From assembly GCA_963725255.1 (NCBI GenBank), contig CAVRXV010000001.1:62001-126000 (forward strand): DNA of 64,000 bases, written 5' to 3'. The translations under genes and the position numbers were made by a program. The stretch is from JAIEPX01 sp963725255. GTDB taxonomy: Bacteria > Pseudomonadota > Gammaproteobacteria > JAIEPX01. Within the stretch, counting starts at the first letter, position 1, and every line of letters begins with the position of its first letter. Below the pieces are notes generated by a model. It worked only from the letters and a program-made list of their open reading frames with translations, was not told the origin of the DNA and did not search any database. Positions 1 to 8,619 of this stretch are shown piece by piece.

Positions 1-196
1 GGGAAATCTTTCCTCTTTAAGAAACGCAGAGTTCAGGTAACCGAAGAAAGCGTCACAACCTACCCTCACTGATAGGGGGCTCAAAGCCTCTATTTTAGCC
101 CGTTTTAGCCAAGCGCTGATAAATTTACATTAAAAACAACGACTTGCGGAAAGTGTACTATAATTACAGTAGAGATAAGTTTAGAGGGGGTATGAC

Positions 197-2203
197 ATGA
201 GTAAAGATAAGATATCAAGAGAGCCACCGAAAAAACCATGGTGGATTCGTGTTGCAAATTTTGTTAGTAATTTATTAAAGACTCAAGCTGAATTAAAAAG
301 AGAACAGGAAATAAAAGAATTGAATACTTATGGCCATGAGTTTCATGTTTTACAACAGTTTACTAGTGGTATGGATGATCAAAATTATCGAAATGATTTA
401 ACAAAAAGGCTTGCTAGTGGATCGATTCAGGTTAGAACATATCTTTCAAATTATTTGATACAGATAAAGAATCAATTAGATGAAGGTAAAATACCTAATA
501 ATGTAGAAGACCTGTTGACAAAATTACGCAGTGTTATAGATGAAGTAGATAACATGAAAAGAGGCATCGATTGGAACTTAGGTGACAAAGAAGTAAGTGG
601 CAGTTGGGCAAGGTGGCGCGAAGGAATGGTTACAGGAATCTATCAAGTAACCGATAAAATTACAGCTTTGAAGGAACGGAAATCAGTTGAAAGAGTGGAT
701 GTTGATATATCATCACTTTCACTTCCTGTTAACAGAAGTAATGAATTTAGAAAATTATTGAATTTTTTAGAACAGGGGTTAACTGATGATAACTTTCGGG
801 CGCAACTAAAAACACAACTTGCGCGTGGAAGAGAAGATATTGTTTTGAATATACCAGCCTATTTATCACAAGAAATGAAAAATCTTCAAAATGGCGAAGT
901 AACTGAAGGTCTACCAGCGAGGTTGGTAAAGCTAAAATCACTTTTAGAAGAAGTCGAACAGATGCCTGTAAAAGGTGCAGATTGGAAAACAGCTGGGTTA
1001 GACGAAACTAAAAGTTCTACCAGTTGGTTTACTGCTATGAGAAATTCAATAAAACGATTAGAAGGTATGATTGCTAAAATCCAATCACCTGAGCAGACTG
1101 TTGCTGTAACTCAAGAGTCAGATAGAGGAGCTCCAGTAATTGAAGGAAGAGTTCAAGAAACAGGATCAATGGCTCAACCCAACCCACCTCAAGAAGAAGT
1201 TTCTGCAAGGTCCTCAGATAGTCCTGAAACCTCGACTAGACCTGCTCAAGGTGTTCCTCATCACCCAAAAGAAAAACTGAAAATACCCGCCCATAGCCGA
1301 AGACAGCCTGTTCCTCGAGGAAAGGTAGAAAATCCAACTCAAGGTGAAACTGGTGATTCAGCAAGAGCAAAAGACGAACAAGTTACTCAGCAGCCTATGC
1401 GTGCACGAACACAAGCTCGGCCAAAAGCACCTCCGACTCAGTCAGGTGATACAAGTGCAGAAAGAGTTGTTCCAGCTCCAGTGCCTGCCAAATCAGAAAC
1501 AGAAGAGCCTGGGTCAACAACAGAACCTGTTGCTGCACCTCGGGAATCGAGGAGGCCTATTCAACGTCCACTAGGAGCACGACCACTACCACAGATAAAT
1601 ACAGCTACAGGAGCAGTTGAAAACCAAGATGCTACAGCTAAAAAATCCCAACCTGTGTCTGGAGCTACTCAAGATAAAACTGCTGGTTCAGCAACAGCAG
1701 AAGCAGAACAAATTACTAAGCAGCCTACTACCCTTCCACGACCATCAGGACGACCTTTACCTACTCCTGGTCAAGGATCTCAGGCGCCTCGAGCTTCAAG
1801 CAGAGGGGATCAAGGTAGAATCTCAGCTCGACCGGCAGGGCCTACTCCGGTTCGAAGAAAACCTCCAGGTACAGGTGAAGGTCAATCCACACCTTTAAGA
1901 GAATCACAAAGGGATAATCTGCCAAGTACATCTCAGGGTGCACCTCAAGAAATTAAACCTAGATCAGAGCCTCCCAAACCACTCCCGAGAAATACTCAAG
2001 GTCCAGCACAAGGAGGCAATAAACAACCAGGTACACCAGCTCCGACCCCAAGAAAATCGCAAGGGGATAGCTTAGGTGGACAAGCTAGAAATCTTAAGAG
2101 TGAGCATGATAAAAGATTAGGTTCCTCTCCTGATAAGTCTGTAACGAGGAAGGGCGAGGATGAACCTCCGCCTATTCCACCTCGGGACAAACGAAATCCG
2201 TAA
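197..2203 (+). CDS. Proline-rich candidate effector with two N-terminal repeats
   Basis: No known family is recognised. The protein has 668 residues. Residues about 48-157 and 183-295 are two copies of a helical repeat: both start with E-F followed by a Q/L-rich helix, contain a Y-L-S or N-Y-L helix, and end in a D-W motif followed by S-x-W. Residues about 310-668 are a low-complexity Pro/Gln/Arg/Ser tail containing further degenerate repeats, and the last 12 residues include PPPIPPR, which fits a class II SH3-ligand pattern (PxxPxR). There is no signal peptide or membrane segment. The start is fixed by GAGGGGG six bases before the ATG. An isolated TATAAT (159-164) lies just upstream. A secreted, host-directed protein is an inference from architecture only; the ORF itself is certain. 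Confidence 0.85.
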   Translation: MSKDKISREPPKKPWWIRVANFVSNLLKTQAELKREQEIKELNTYGHEFHVLQQFTSGMDDQNYRNDLTKRLASGSIQVRTYLSNYLIQIKNQLDEGKIPNNVEDLLTKLRSVIDEVDNMKRGIDWNLGDKEVSGSWARWREGMVTGIYQVTDKITALKERKSVERVDVDISSLSLPVNRSNEFRKLLNFLEQGLTDDNFRAQLKTQLARGREDIVLNIPAYLSQEMKNLQNGEVTEGLPARLVKLKSLLEEVEQMPVKGADWKTAGLDETKSSTSWFTAMRNSIKRLEGMIAKIQSPEQTVAVTQESDRGAPVIEGRVQETGSMAQPNPPQEEVSARSSDSPETSTRPAQGVPHHPKEKLKIPAHSRRQPVPRGKVENPTQGETGDSARAKDEQVTQQPMRARTQARPKAPPTQSGDTSAERVVPAPVPAKSETEEPGSTTEPVAAPRESRRPIQRPLGARPLPQINTATGAVENQDATAKKSQPVSGATQDKTAGSATAEAEQITKQPTTLPRPSGRPLPTPGQGSQAPRASSRGDQGRISARPAGPTPVRRKPPGTGEGQSTPLRESQRDNLPSTSQGAPQEIKPRSEPPKPLPRNTQGPAQGGNKQPGTPAPTPRKSQGDSLGGQARNLKSEHDKRLGSSPDKSVTRKGEDEPPPIPPRDKRNP

Positions 2204-2234
2204 TGAGTCACTTTCTTGTGTTAAAATAGACAGA

Positions 2235-3638
2235 TTATTTAATTGTGGGCGCACCTAAATCACAAAACTCATTTTCAATTTTTCTTTTTGGCGATCGAGC
2301 TTGAAGCTCAGGATCTGGTTTTCTTTTTTCTTTTGTGGGTGAATTATGGATCGGTGATAAAATGCTCACCATTGATTCAGCAAGAGGAGCAGCAATTCGT
2401 TCTTTTTGATGAGCAGCATACGCATCAGCAACCCTATCAACCCCTGGACTTAACGATAGAATAATATTTGCGAGCTCTGCATTATCAACGTGAGATAAGA
2501 ATAACCACATCAAGATATCATGATCAACTTTTAGCATATCATCTAAGAGTGTTTCTTTTTCAGCACCATTAAAGGCTTCGAGAAAGCAGGTCCAAGGACA
2601 TGGATAGAGTGTGAAGAAAAATCTAGCCAGTTCTAAGTTTTCAAGTAGAAAATTGTTACCGTTCACTAGTAAAGCATCAGCATTCTTAATATGATCTTGA
2701 GAATCTACTAAATGATTAAAACTGAAGGAATGCCACAACATCCGAATATCCATAATGACTGGCATTTTATAGATTACGGGTTCGACACAATCTTCAAATT
2801 CTAGCGTTTTTCCTATGCGTTTCTTTACTCTTTCGACTATAGAAACATCTGTTGTTCTCGAGAAAAAACTTTGCATTGCTAGAGTGAATTCAGTAAGCGT
2901 TGTTTTCATTTCTAATTGTTTATCTTGATCTAACCATCTCATCAGAGAGTGATCTCCAGTCATACAGGCCTTCATGAAACTGCGTCGTTTTTCTAGCCAA
3001 ATTAAAGCGTCGATGAGTGGTTTTTTTTCGTCATCTTCAGCAAGATAATAAATATCAACAAGTTTGAGTAAACGCCAGGACGTAATACCTTCATTTAATA
3101 CACTTAAAAATTCACGAGCTTCGTCTGTTTTGCATGGATTCAATTTTTTCAGTAATTTATCGATTTCTATTTTCTTTAAACGTTCACCCGTTGAATTACG
3201 TTTTACTATTTTCACCAGTTTTTCATTGGCAAATTTATCGGTGAGTGCGTTTAATGAGTTATATAATCTTTGATAATATTGATAGCTTGTTGGATTCTCA
3301 TCAAGATAATCTACAAATCTTGTCGGTGGTGATAAATTAATCAGATCATCAAAAATGGCGGCGTGATTCCAAAGAAAAGATTGAACTTCTTCAGAGATAA
3401 AAACATTTGGAATCTCAGTAAGAACAGGTGCGGGTAATTGGGCTTCTAGTGGTGATCCAGAAAGGTTACTGAGTGCATCTCTTCCTCGTTTTTTTTCATT
3501 TTGTGAAGTGGACATATCAGCTGGGTCACTGAACATATCCATTAATGAGTTACCGAGCTCAACTGAAGGCTTATTAGCAGGAGAGACGGCAGATGATGCT
3601 AATTCGTCTCGATTTCGTTCTCGTTTAGGCGCTTTCAT
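2235..3638 (-). CDS. Hypothetical protein with bipartite NLS-like C-terminus
   Basis: The 467-residue product matches no family I recognise. The N-terminal 60 residues are charged and probably disordered (KRERNRDE near the start). Residues about 80-410 look mostly alpha-helical and soluble. The C-terminal 40 residues contain KRK, a spacer of about ten residues, then SPKRK, the pattern of a bipartite nuclear localisation signal, with SP/TP sites beside it. There is no signal peptide. The gene converges with the proline-rich gene at 197-2203, with only 31 bases between the stops. No strong ribosome-binding site precedes the ATG. Its neighbour and tail suggest a host-directed effector, but that is inference. 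Confidence 0.8.
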   Translation of the reverse strand: MKAPKRERNRDELASSAVSPANKPSVELGNSLMDMFSDPADMSTSQNEKKRGRDALSNLSGSPLEAQLPAPVLTEIPNVFISEEVQSFLWNHAAIFDDLINLSPPTRFVDYLDENPTSYQYYQRLYNSLNALTDKFANEKLVKIVKRNSTGERLKKIEIDKLLKKLNPCKTDEAREFLSVLNEGITSWRLLKLVDIYYLAEDDEKKPLIDALIWLEKRRSFMKACMTGDHSLMRWLDQDKQLEMKTTLTEFTLAMQSFFSRTTDVSIVERVKKRIGKTLEFEDCVEPVIYKMPVIMDIRMLWHSFSFNHLVDSQDHIKNADALLVNGNNFLLENLELARFFFTLYPCPWTCFLEAFNGAEKETLLDDMLKVDHDILMWLFLSHVDNAELANIILSLSPGVDRVADAYAAHQKERIAAPLAESMVSILSPIHNSPTKEKRKPDPELQARSPKRKIENEFCDLGAPTIK

Positions 3639-3748
3639 AGTTTGGACTCTGTTATAGTGAAAAACATGCGTCCGAGCGATGTTAACTTACCCTAAGCTTG
3701 GTACGTTAACAAATTCTGCAGAGAAAATCAATACATGTAATCTGGATA

Positions 3749-4762
3749 TTAGATTTCTGCAAGTAGCAATTCCGCAATTTGCACAGCATTTAACGCTGCC
3801 CCTTTGCGAATATTATCGGAAACCACCCATAGATTTAAACCATTAGGATGGCTGATGTCTTCTCGTACGCGCCCCACGAAAACGCCATCATGTTGAGCAG
3901 CTTCGGTGACTGGAGTTGGATAATCGGTATCGGATTCCATCAAGACTACACCAGGTGCCACTCGCAAAAGATCTTTGGCTTCTTCTGCAGAGATTTTTTT
4001 AATCGTTTCAATGTTGATGGCTTCAGAGTGACCATAAAAAACAGGCACTCGAACGGCTGTTGCGTTGACTAAAATATCCAGATCACCCAAAATTTTCTGA
4101 GTTTCCCAAAACATTTTCATTTCTTCACGTGTGTAGCCATTGTCTTGAAAGACATCAATGTGCGGAAGTACATTGAACGCAATTTGTTTTGGAAATTTTT
4201 TACATCCTATATCCTGTCCGTTCATGATATTCGCGGTTTGTCCGACTAATTCTAATAGCGCTGATTTTCCAGCACCAGAAACTGCTTGATACGTTGCAAC
4301 ATTAATGCGACGGATTCCTACAGCATCATAAATCGGCTTTAAAGCAACAAGCATTTGAATTGTTGAACAATTTGGGTTTGCAATAATATTGCGTTGTCGA
4401 AAATCTTGGAGTGCTTCAGGATTGACTTCGGGCACCACGAGTGGAACGTCAACGTCTTGTCGAAAATGTGAAGTATTATCGATGACCACAGTGCCTGCAT
4501 CGGCCGCTAATGGTGCGTAATGAGCAGAAACACTTCCGCCCGCTGAAAATAGTGCAATATCAGCTTCAGCCCAATCGAATTTTGCAGCATCGGTAACGCG
4601 AATATTTTTACCCAGAAAACTCACAGATTTTCCTACTGAACGTTCACTACCCAGAGGAAATAATTTCTTCACAGGGAATTGTCTTTCAGCGAGAATTTCA
4701 ATAATGGTTTCTCCAACGGCACCTGTCGCGCCAAGTACTGCGACATTAAATTCACGACTCAT
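3749..4762 (-). CDS. asd: Aspartate-semialdehyde dehydrogenase
   Basis: Catalyses NADPH-dependent reduction of aspartyl-4-phosphate to aspartate semialdehyde, the branch point to lysine/diaminopimelate, threonine and methionine, in the cytoplasm. At 337 residues it has the normal length. The N-terminal Rossmann glycine motif GATGAVG is at residues 11-17, and the catalytic cysteine lies in NPNCST (C132). The C-terminal GRVRED segment is also typical. The start has GAGGAA eight bases upstream. It follows prmB by 34 bases on the same strand and is probably co-transcribed with it. Confidence 0.97.
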   Translation of the reverse strand: MSREFNVAVLGATGAVGETIIEILAERQFPVKKLFPLGSERSVGKSVSFLGKNIRVTDAAKFDWAEADIALFSAGGSVSAHYAPLAADAGTVVIDNTSHFRQDVDVPLVVPEVNPEALQDFRQRNIIANPNCSTIQMLVALKPIYDAVGIRRINVATYQAVSGAGKSALLELVGQTANIMNGQDIGCKKFPKQIAFNVLPHIDVFQDNGYTREEMKMFWETQKILGDLDILVNATAVRVPVFYGHSEAINIETIKKISAEEAKDLLRVAPGVVLMESDTDYPTPVTEAAQHDGVFVGRVREDISHPNGLNLWVVSDNIRKGAALNAVQIAELLLAEI

Positions 4763-4796
4763 AACTTTATTCCTCTAATAATAATCTAGTAACTAT

Positions 4797-5705
4797 TTAC
4801 CACATTTCACGGCATTCATTTAATTGATCTGCAGATAAAACAAAAACGCCCTGCCCGCCTTGCTGAAATTCAACCCACGTAAAAGGAACCATTGGATAAC
4901 GTTCAATTAATTTTGTTTCACTAAAGCCCACCTCACAAACTAAAACCCCTTGAGGAGTAAGATATTTCGCGGCTTCTTTTAATATTTTTTGCACAATATC
5001 TAATCCATCAGCTCCGTATCCGTACAATCCTATTTTGGGTTCATGATGAAATTCCTTGGGTAATTCAGAAATTTCTTCATTACTCACGTAAGGTGGATTG
5101 GTGACAATAAGATCGTATTTTTTATCTTTTAATTCATTGAATAAATCACTGTGAATTAAATTAATTTGATTTTGTAATCCATATTGTGCGACATTAATTT
5201 TAGCGACGTCTAAAGCATTTTTTTCATAATCGACTGCGTCGACTAATGCATTGGGAAATGCGATTGCGCAGGCTGTTGCAATGCATCCACTGCCTGTACA
5301 TAAATCAAGAACTCGGTCAGGCGTTTCAGAAATCCAGGGTTTAAACTCTTGTTGAATTAATTCAGCAATCGGTGATCGTGGTACCAGTACTCGTTCGTCG
5401 ACATAAAAATCTAAACCTGCAAACCACGCACGATGAGTAATGTACGGAACAGGTTTTCGTGTCTCTACTCGCTCGTTAATAAGTTGAACTAATTGCTGGC
5501 GTTCTTCTAAAGTGAGTTTGGCATCTAAAATATCGTAGGACTCAATGGGTATTGATAATCCGTAACTGATTAATTGAAACGCATCATCCCAGGCATTATC
5601 CGTACCGTGTCCAAATACGAGTTCGGCTTTGTTAAAACGACTGGTAGCCCAACGTAAATAATCTCTTATTGTCTTTAGGTCATTCACGACTGAAACATCA
5701 CTCAT
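4797..5705 (-). CDS. prmB: Ribosomal protein L3 N5-glutamine methyltransferase PrmB
   Basis: Methylates a glutamine of ribosomal protein L3 during 50S assembly, using S-adenosylmethionine. The 302-residue protein has the SAM-binding loop LCTGSG (about 135-140) and the NPPY catalytic motif (203-206) typical of the HemK/PrmB group. An N-terminal helical domain of about 100 residues, longer sequence agreement with PrmB, and the divergent smrB neighbour favour PrmB over PrmC. The prmB/smrB divergence is the same as in Escherichia coli (yfcB/yfcN). asd follows on the same strand. Confidence 0.93.
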   Translation of the reverse strand: MSDVSVVNDLKTIRDYLRWATSRFNKAELVFGHGTDNAWDDAFQLISYGLSIPIESYDILDAKLTLEERQQLVQLINERVETRKPVPYITHRAWFAGLDFYVDERVLVPRSPIAELIQQEFKPWISETPDRVLDLCTGSGCIATACAIAFPNALVDAVDYEKNALDVAKINVAQYGLQNQINLIHSDLFNELKDKKYDLIVTNPPYVSNEEISELPKEFHHEPKIGLYGYGADGLDIVQKILKEAAKYLTPQGVLVCEVGFSETKLIERYPMVPFTWVEFQQGGQGVFVLSADQLNECREMW

Positions 5706-5781
5706 AGCTTTCTGTCCACTTTCTATTAATTAATATATATTCTAACAGAGTATTTTGCTAAACTAAAGCTGAGAATAGGTA

Positions 5782-5811
5782 AAACCTATAACAACTAAAG
5801 ACGCGACGCCG
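5782..5811 (-). repeat. GCGTCGCGTCTTGAGTTGT-type repeat
   Basis: The minus strand reads CGGCGTCGCGTCTTTAGTTG and continues to GGTTT, a copy of the family at 35252, 35602 and 38085. It sits in the prmB/smrB divergent region. Confidence 0.6.
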
Positions 5812-5837
5812 TTAAATTAAAGTCCTATACTTACACA

Positions 5838-6395
5838 ATGCCAAACAAAGATGACATTACGCCCGAAGAGCGGGCCTTATTTCGCGAAAGCGTCAAAGGG
5901 ACGACTCCGCTTGGTGAGGAACGTCCACCGCTGGAGATTAAAGAGACTTCGGCGCCTGTTGACATTAAAATTGATAAGAATCAGAAGGTTACGCAAAAAA
6001 AAGAGTTCGATTTGAGTACGTTGCCATTGTCTGATCACGGCCCTCAATCGGTGACAGGTGAAGAGTCTATTGAATATCGAGGGAGTGGAATATCGCACAA
6101 AGATTTGAAGCGCTTAAAAGGTGGTGAATTCCCGATTCAAGCCTTTTTAGACCTTCACGGTCTAACAATTGATCAAGCGCGTGACGAATTAATCCGGTTC
6201 TTAATAAAATCTCAAAATCAACGCTGGCGGTGCGTTCGAATCGTCCATGGAAAGGGTAAGCACCACGGCGATACCCCAATTCTGAAAAATTTGGTAAATG
6301 CCTGGCTTCGGCAAATTCCTATTGTGTTGGCTTTTACCAGCGCCCCAGCTCGAGATGGCGGAGCTGGGGCTGTTTATGTTTTATTAGCACACTAA
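5838..6395 (+). CDS. smrB: Smr-domain ribosome rescue endonuclease SmrB
   Basis: SmrB cleaves mRNA between collided ribosomes so that rescue factors can act. The 185-residue protein has a flexible charged N-terminus and a C-terminal Smr domain (about 100-185) with the hallmark LDLHG and HGKGK motifs and the terminal GGAGAVYVLL strand. Divergent placement from prmB supports SmrB. No Shine-Dalgarno is visible. A TATACT box (5826-5831) ends six bases before the ATG, so a leaderless transcript is possible. A 10-bp GC-rich stem (6342-6370) followed by T-rich sequence lies inside the last codons and may double as a terminator. Confidence 0.92.
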   Translation: MPNKDDITPEERALFRESVKGTTPLGEERPPLEIKETSAPVDIKIDKNQKVTQKKEFDLSTLPLSDHGPQSVTGEESIEYRGSGISHKDLKRLKGGEFPIQAFLDLHGLTIDQARDELIRFLIKSQNQRWRCVRIVHGKGKHHGDTPILKNLVNAWLRQIPIVLAFTSAPARDGGAGAVYVLLAH

Positions 6396-6454
6396 TCAGA
6401 ATAGTTTTGATTACATTCCCACTAATTTTATGTATAATTCGATGATTACTATTT

Positions 6455-6613
6455 GTTAGAAGATTTTCCTTACGCGATGAGGGGTTTTAGGGGAGAGAAT
6501 CGTGATTCTCTCCCCAAAATATATCAAAGGATATCTCCCGGTTTTAAAAATTAGCAGCAACGAATACAGGACATTGAGTGACTAATACATACAAAATACT
6601 TAACCGGGAGATG
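6455..6613 (+). repeat. Structured 3'-end repeat element, copy 1
   Basis: Contains the perfect 12-bp stem GGGGAGAGAATC/GATTCTCTCCCC (6490-6515) and outer arms ATCTCCCGGTT (6533-6543) and AACCGGGAGAT (6602-6612) enclosing 58 bases. It lies 60 bases after smrB and its last bases provide the ribosome-binding site of udk. Confidence 0.85.
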
Positions 6614-6620
6614 AGTGGTA

Positions 6621-7262
6621 ATGCGTAATAATACTATGATAATAGGTATCGTCGGGCCGTCAGCTAGCGGTAAAAGTTTATTGGCCAATACTATAGTTCG
6701 AGAGCTTGGATCTGACCAAGTCGTTGTTATTACTGAAGATTCTTACTATAGAGATCGCAAAGATATTTCTTTTGAAGAGCGCACCAAAATCAACTACGAC
6801 CATCCCGACTCTTTTGATCATGAATTATTCTCCCAACACTTAATAGCCCTCCAAAATGGTGAAACTGTTCAAGTTCCTCAATACGATTTTACTCAGCACG
6901 TTCGATCTTCGAACGTTCGAGAAATAGGACAGCATACGATTATCGTTCTTGAAGGCATTTTGCTATTTTTTGAACCCAAACTTCGTGAAATCATGGATGT
7001 GCGCATTTTTATGGATACTCCACTCGATATCTGCCTACTTCGTCGTCTCAAACGCGATATCGTTGAGCGCGAACGTTCATTTGATTCTGTTTTACAACAA
7101 TATATTGATACCGTTCGTCCGATGTATTTTCAATTTATTGAGCCCAGTAAGCGCTATGCAGACATCATTGTTCCGCGTGGTGGTCAAAATCGAATTGCCA
7201 TCGATATGATCAAGGCAAAATTACGTGAGCTATTGGTCACCAATAACTCCGCGAACAGTTAG
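6621..7262 (+). CDS. udk: Uridine kinase
   Basis: Phosphorylates uridine and cytidine to UMP and CMP in pyrimidine salvage. From the ATG at 6621 the product has 213 residues, the length of E. coli Udk. The P-loop GPSASGKS is near the N-terminus and the PQYDF and RRLKRD motifs of the uridine kinase family follow. An upstream GTG at 6615 is in frame but less likely. The GGGAG used as ribosome-binding site (6606-6610) is the right end of a dispersed repeat element (6455-6613), so the repeat appears to supply the translation signal. Confidence 0.95.
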   Translation: MRNNTMIIGIVGPSASGKSLLANTIVRELGSDQVVVITEDSYYRDRKDISFEERTKINYDHPDSFDHELFSQHLIALQNGETVQVPQYDFTQHVRSSNVREIGQHTIIVLEGILLFFEPKLREIMDVRIFMDTPLDICLLRRLKRDIVERERSFDSVLQQYIDTVRPMYFQFIEPSKRYADIIVPRGGQNRIAIDMIKAKLRELLVTNNSANS

Positions 7263-7336
7263 TTGATGGGCTTGTCAGTTCCTACTCATTAAGCGTAAAC
7301 TCTTGAGCGATCACGAAAATTTCATGGAGAAAAATC

Positions 7337-8551
7337 ATGGCGATGTTGATTGAACCTAAAATTCGAGGTTTTATTTGTACCACTGCCCATCCAATAGGAT
7401 GTGCTGAAAATGTACACCAGCAAATTGACTTTGTTAAACAGCACGTGGATGTGAGTGGCCCTAAAAAAGTGCTGGTGATCGGTGCATCCACGGGTTACGG
7501 ATTGGCAAGTCGAATCGCTGCTGCGTTTGGCGCACACGCTGCAACTATCGGCGTTTTTTACGAAAAAGCGGCTTCTGCCAAACGAACGGCCTCAGCAGGT
7601 TGGTACAATACGGCAGCTTTTGAAGAAGCGGCTCAAAAGGCTAATCTCTATGCCAAAAGCATCAACGGCGATGCTTTCTCTCAAGAAATCAAACAGCAAA
7701 CTATTGATATGATCAAAAATGATTGGCAAGGTGGCGTAGATTTAGTCATTTATAGTTTAGCTTCACCACGACGCACCGAGAGCAAAACCGGAACAGTTTA
7801 TAATTCTACGTTGAAACCGATTGGTCAGGCGTACACAAACCACACTGTTAACGTGATGACCGGAGAAGTTTTCGATATCACCATAGATCCCGCCTCGAAT
7901 GAAGACATTGAACAGACTGAAAAAGTGATGGGTGGAGAAGATTGGTTTGATTGGATGCAATGCCTTTCAGAAAACGGATTATTGGCTCCCGGCGTTAAAA
8001 CCCTCGCCTATTCTTATATCGGTCCTGAATTAACATTTCCTATTTACCGTGATGGAACCATAGGAGCTGCTAAAAAACATTTATACAAAACAGTGAATCA
8101 AATTGATACTCTACTTCACTCCATTAATGGAAAAGCTATTATTTCTATCAATAAAGCATTAGTGACACAGGCAAGCAGCGCAATTCCTGTTGTTCCACTC
8201 TATATTTCAATATTATATAAAATTATGAAAAATAAAAATCTTCACGAGGGTTGTATTGAACAAATCTCTCGGTTATTCACGGAGAAAATGTTCGGTCCTG
8301 AGGGAATTCAAATAGATGATCAAGGTTTTATTCGCCTGGACGATTGGGAAATGCGTGACGATATTCAAACGGAAGTTTCAAAACTCTGGACCGCAGTAAA
8401 TACGCAGAATTTAGAAGCGATCACTGATATTCAAGGCTATAGGCATGAATTTCAAAAATTATTTGGATTTGATCTTGCAGGCGTAAACTATGCACAAGAA
8501 GTGGACCCCGTAGTTCAAATTCCTTCAATTCCAGAAGAAGTTTTTAGTTAG
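7337..8551 (+). CDS. fabV: Enoyl-ACP reductase FabV
   Basis: Reduces trans-2-enoyl-ACP (or CoA) with NADH in the last step of fatty-acid elongation. The protein has 404 residues. It shows the FabV N-terminus (EPKIRGFICTTAHPIGC), the NADH-binding GASTGYGLASR loop, and the FabV-type active site Y-x8-K with Y237 and K246. FabV differs from FabI by the longer Y-K spacing and is the naturally triclosan-tolerant isozyme. GGAG precedes the start by eight bases. The gene converges with the ATP-grasp gene across a GGGGTCG palindrome. Confidence 0.96.
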   Translation: MAMLIEPKIRGFICTTAHPIGCAENVHQQIDFVKQHVDVSGPKKVLVIGASTGYGLASRIAAAFGAHAATIGVFYEKAASAKRTASAGWYNTAAFEEAAQKANLYAKSINGDAFSQEIKQQTIDMIKNDWQGGVDLVIYSLASPRRTESKTGTVYNSTLKPIGQAYTNHTVNVMTGEVFDITIDPASNEDIEQTEKVMGGEDWFDWMQCLSENGLLAPGVKTLAYSYIGPELTFPIYRDGTIGAAKKHLYKTVNQIDTLLHSINGKAIISINKALVTQASSAIPVVPLYISILYKIMKNKNLHEGCIEQISRLFTEKMFGPEGIQIDDQGFIRLDDWEMRDDIQTEVSKLWTAVNTQNLEAITDIQGYRHEFQKLFGFDLAGVNYAQEVDPVVQIPSIPEEVFS

Positions 8552-8561
8552 TGCTGGACGA

Positions 8562-8619
8562 AGGGGTCGGGTTTCCCGTTGGCTATTGAGCAAACTAGCT
8601 AACGGGAGATTCGACCCCT
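8562..8619. repeat. GGGGTCG palindrome between fabV and ATP-grasp gene
   Basis: Arms 8562-8584 and 8597-8619 are inverted copies with a few G/T-type mismatches. It lies exactly between two convergent genes, touching the stop codon of one, so a role as bidirectional terminator is likely. A half copy lies at 16489. Confidence 0.75.

Noticed and set aside
1..72. Open frame of 23 codons reaching the left window edge and ending in TGA
   Set aside because: It could be the 3' end of an upstream gene, but it is too short and carries no recognisable sequence, so it is not annotated.
1344..1898. Two open frames inside the proline-rich gene
   Set aside because: They arise from low-complexity codons of the true gene read in another frame.
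6342..6370. Strong GC-rich hairpin at the end of smrB
   Set aside because: The bases encode the conserved APARDGGAGA segment of the Smr domain, so the stem may be a coding by-product; it is only mentioned in the smrB entry.
7262..7337. Possible riboswitch or attenuator before fabV
   Set aside because: Only a short spacer with a ribosome-binding site is present and no stable structure is evident.
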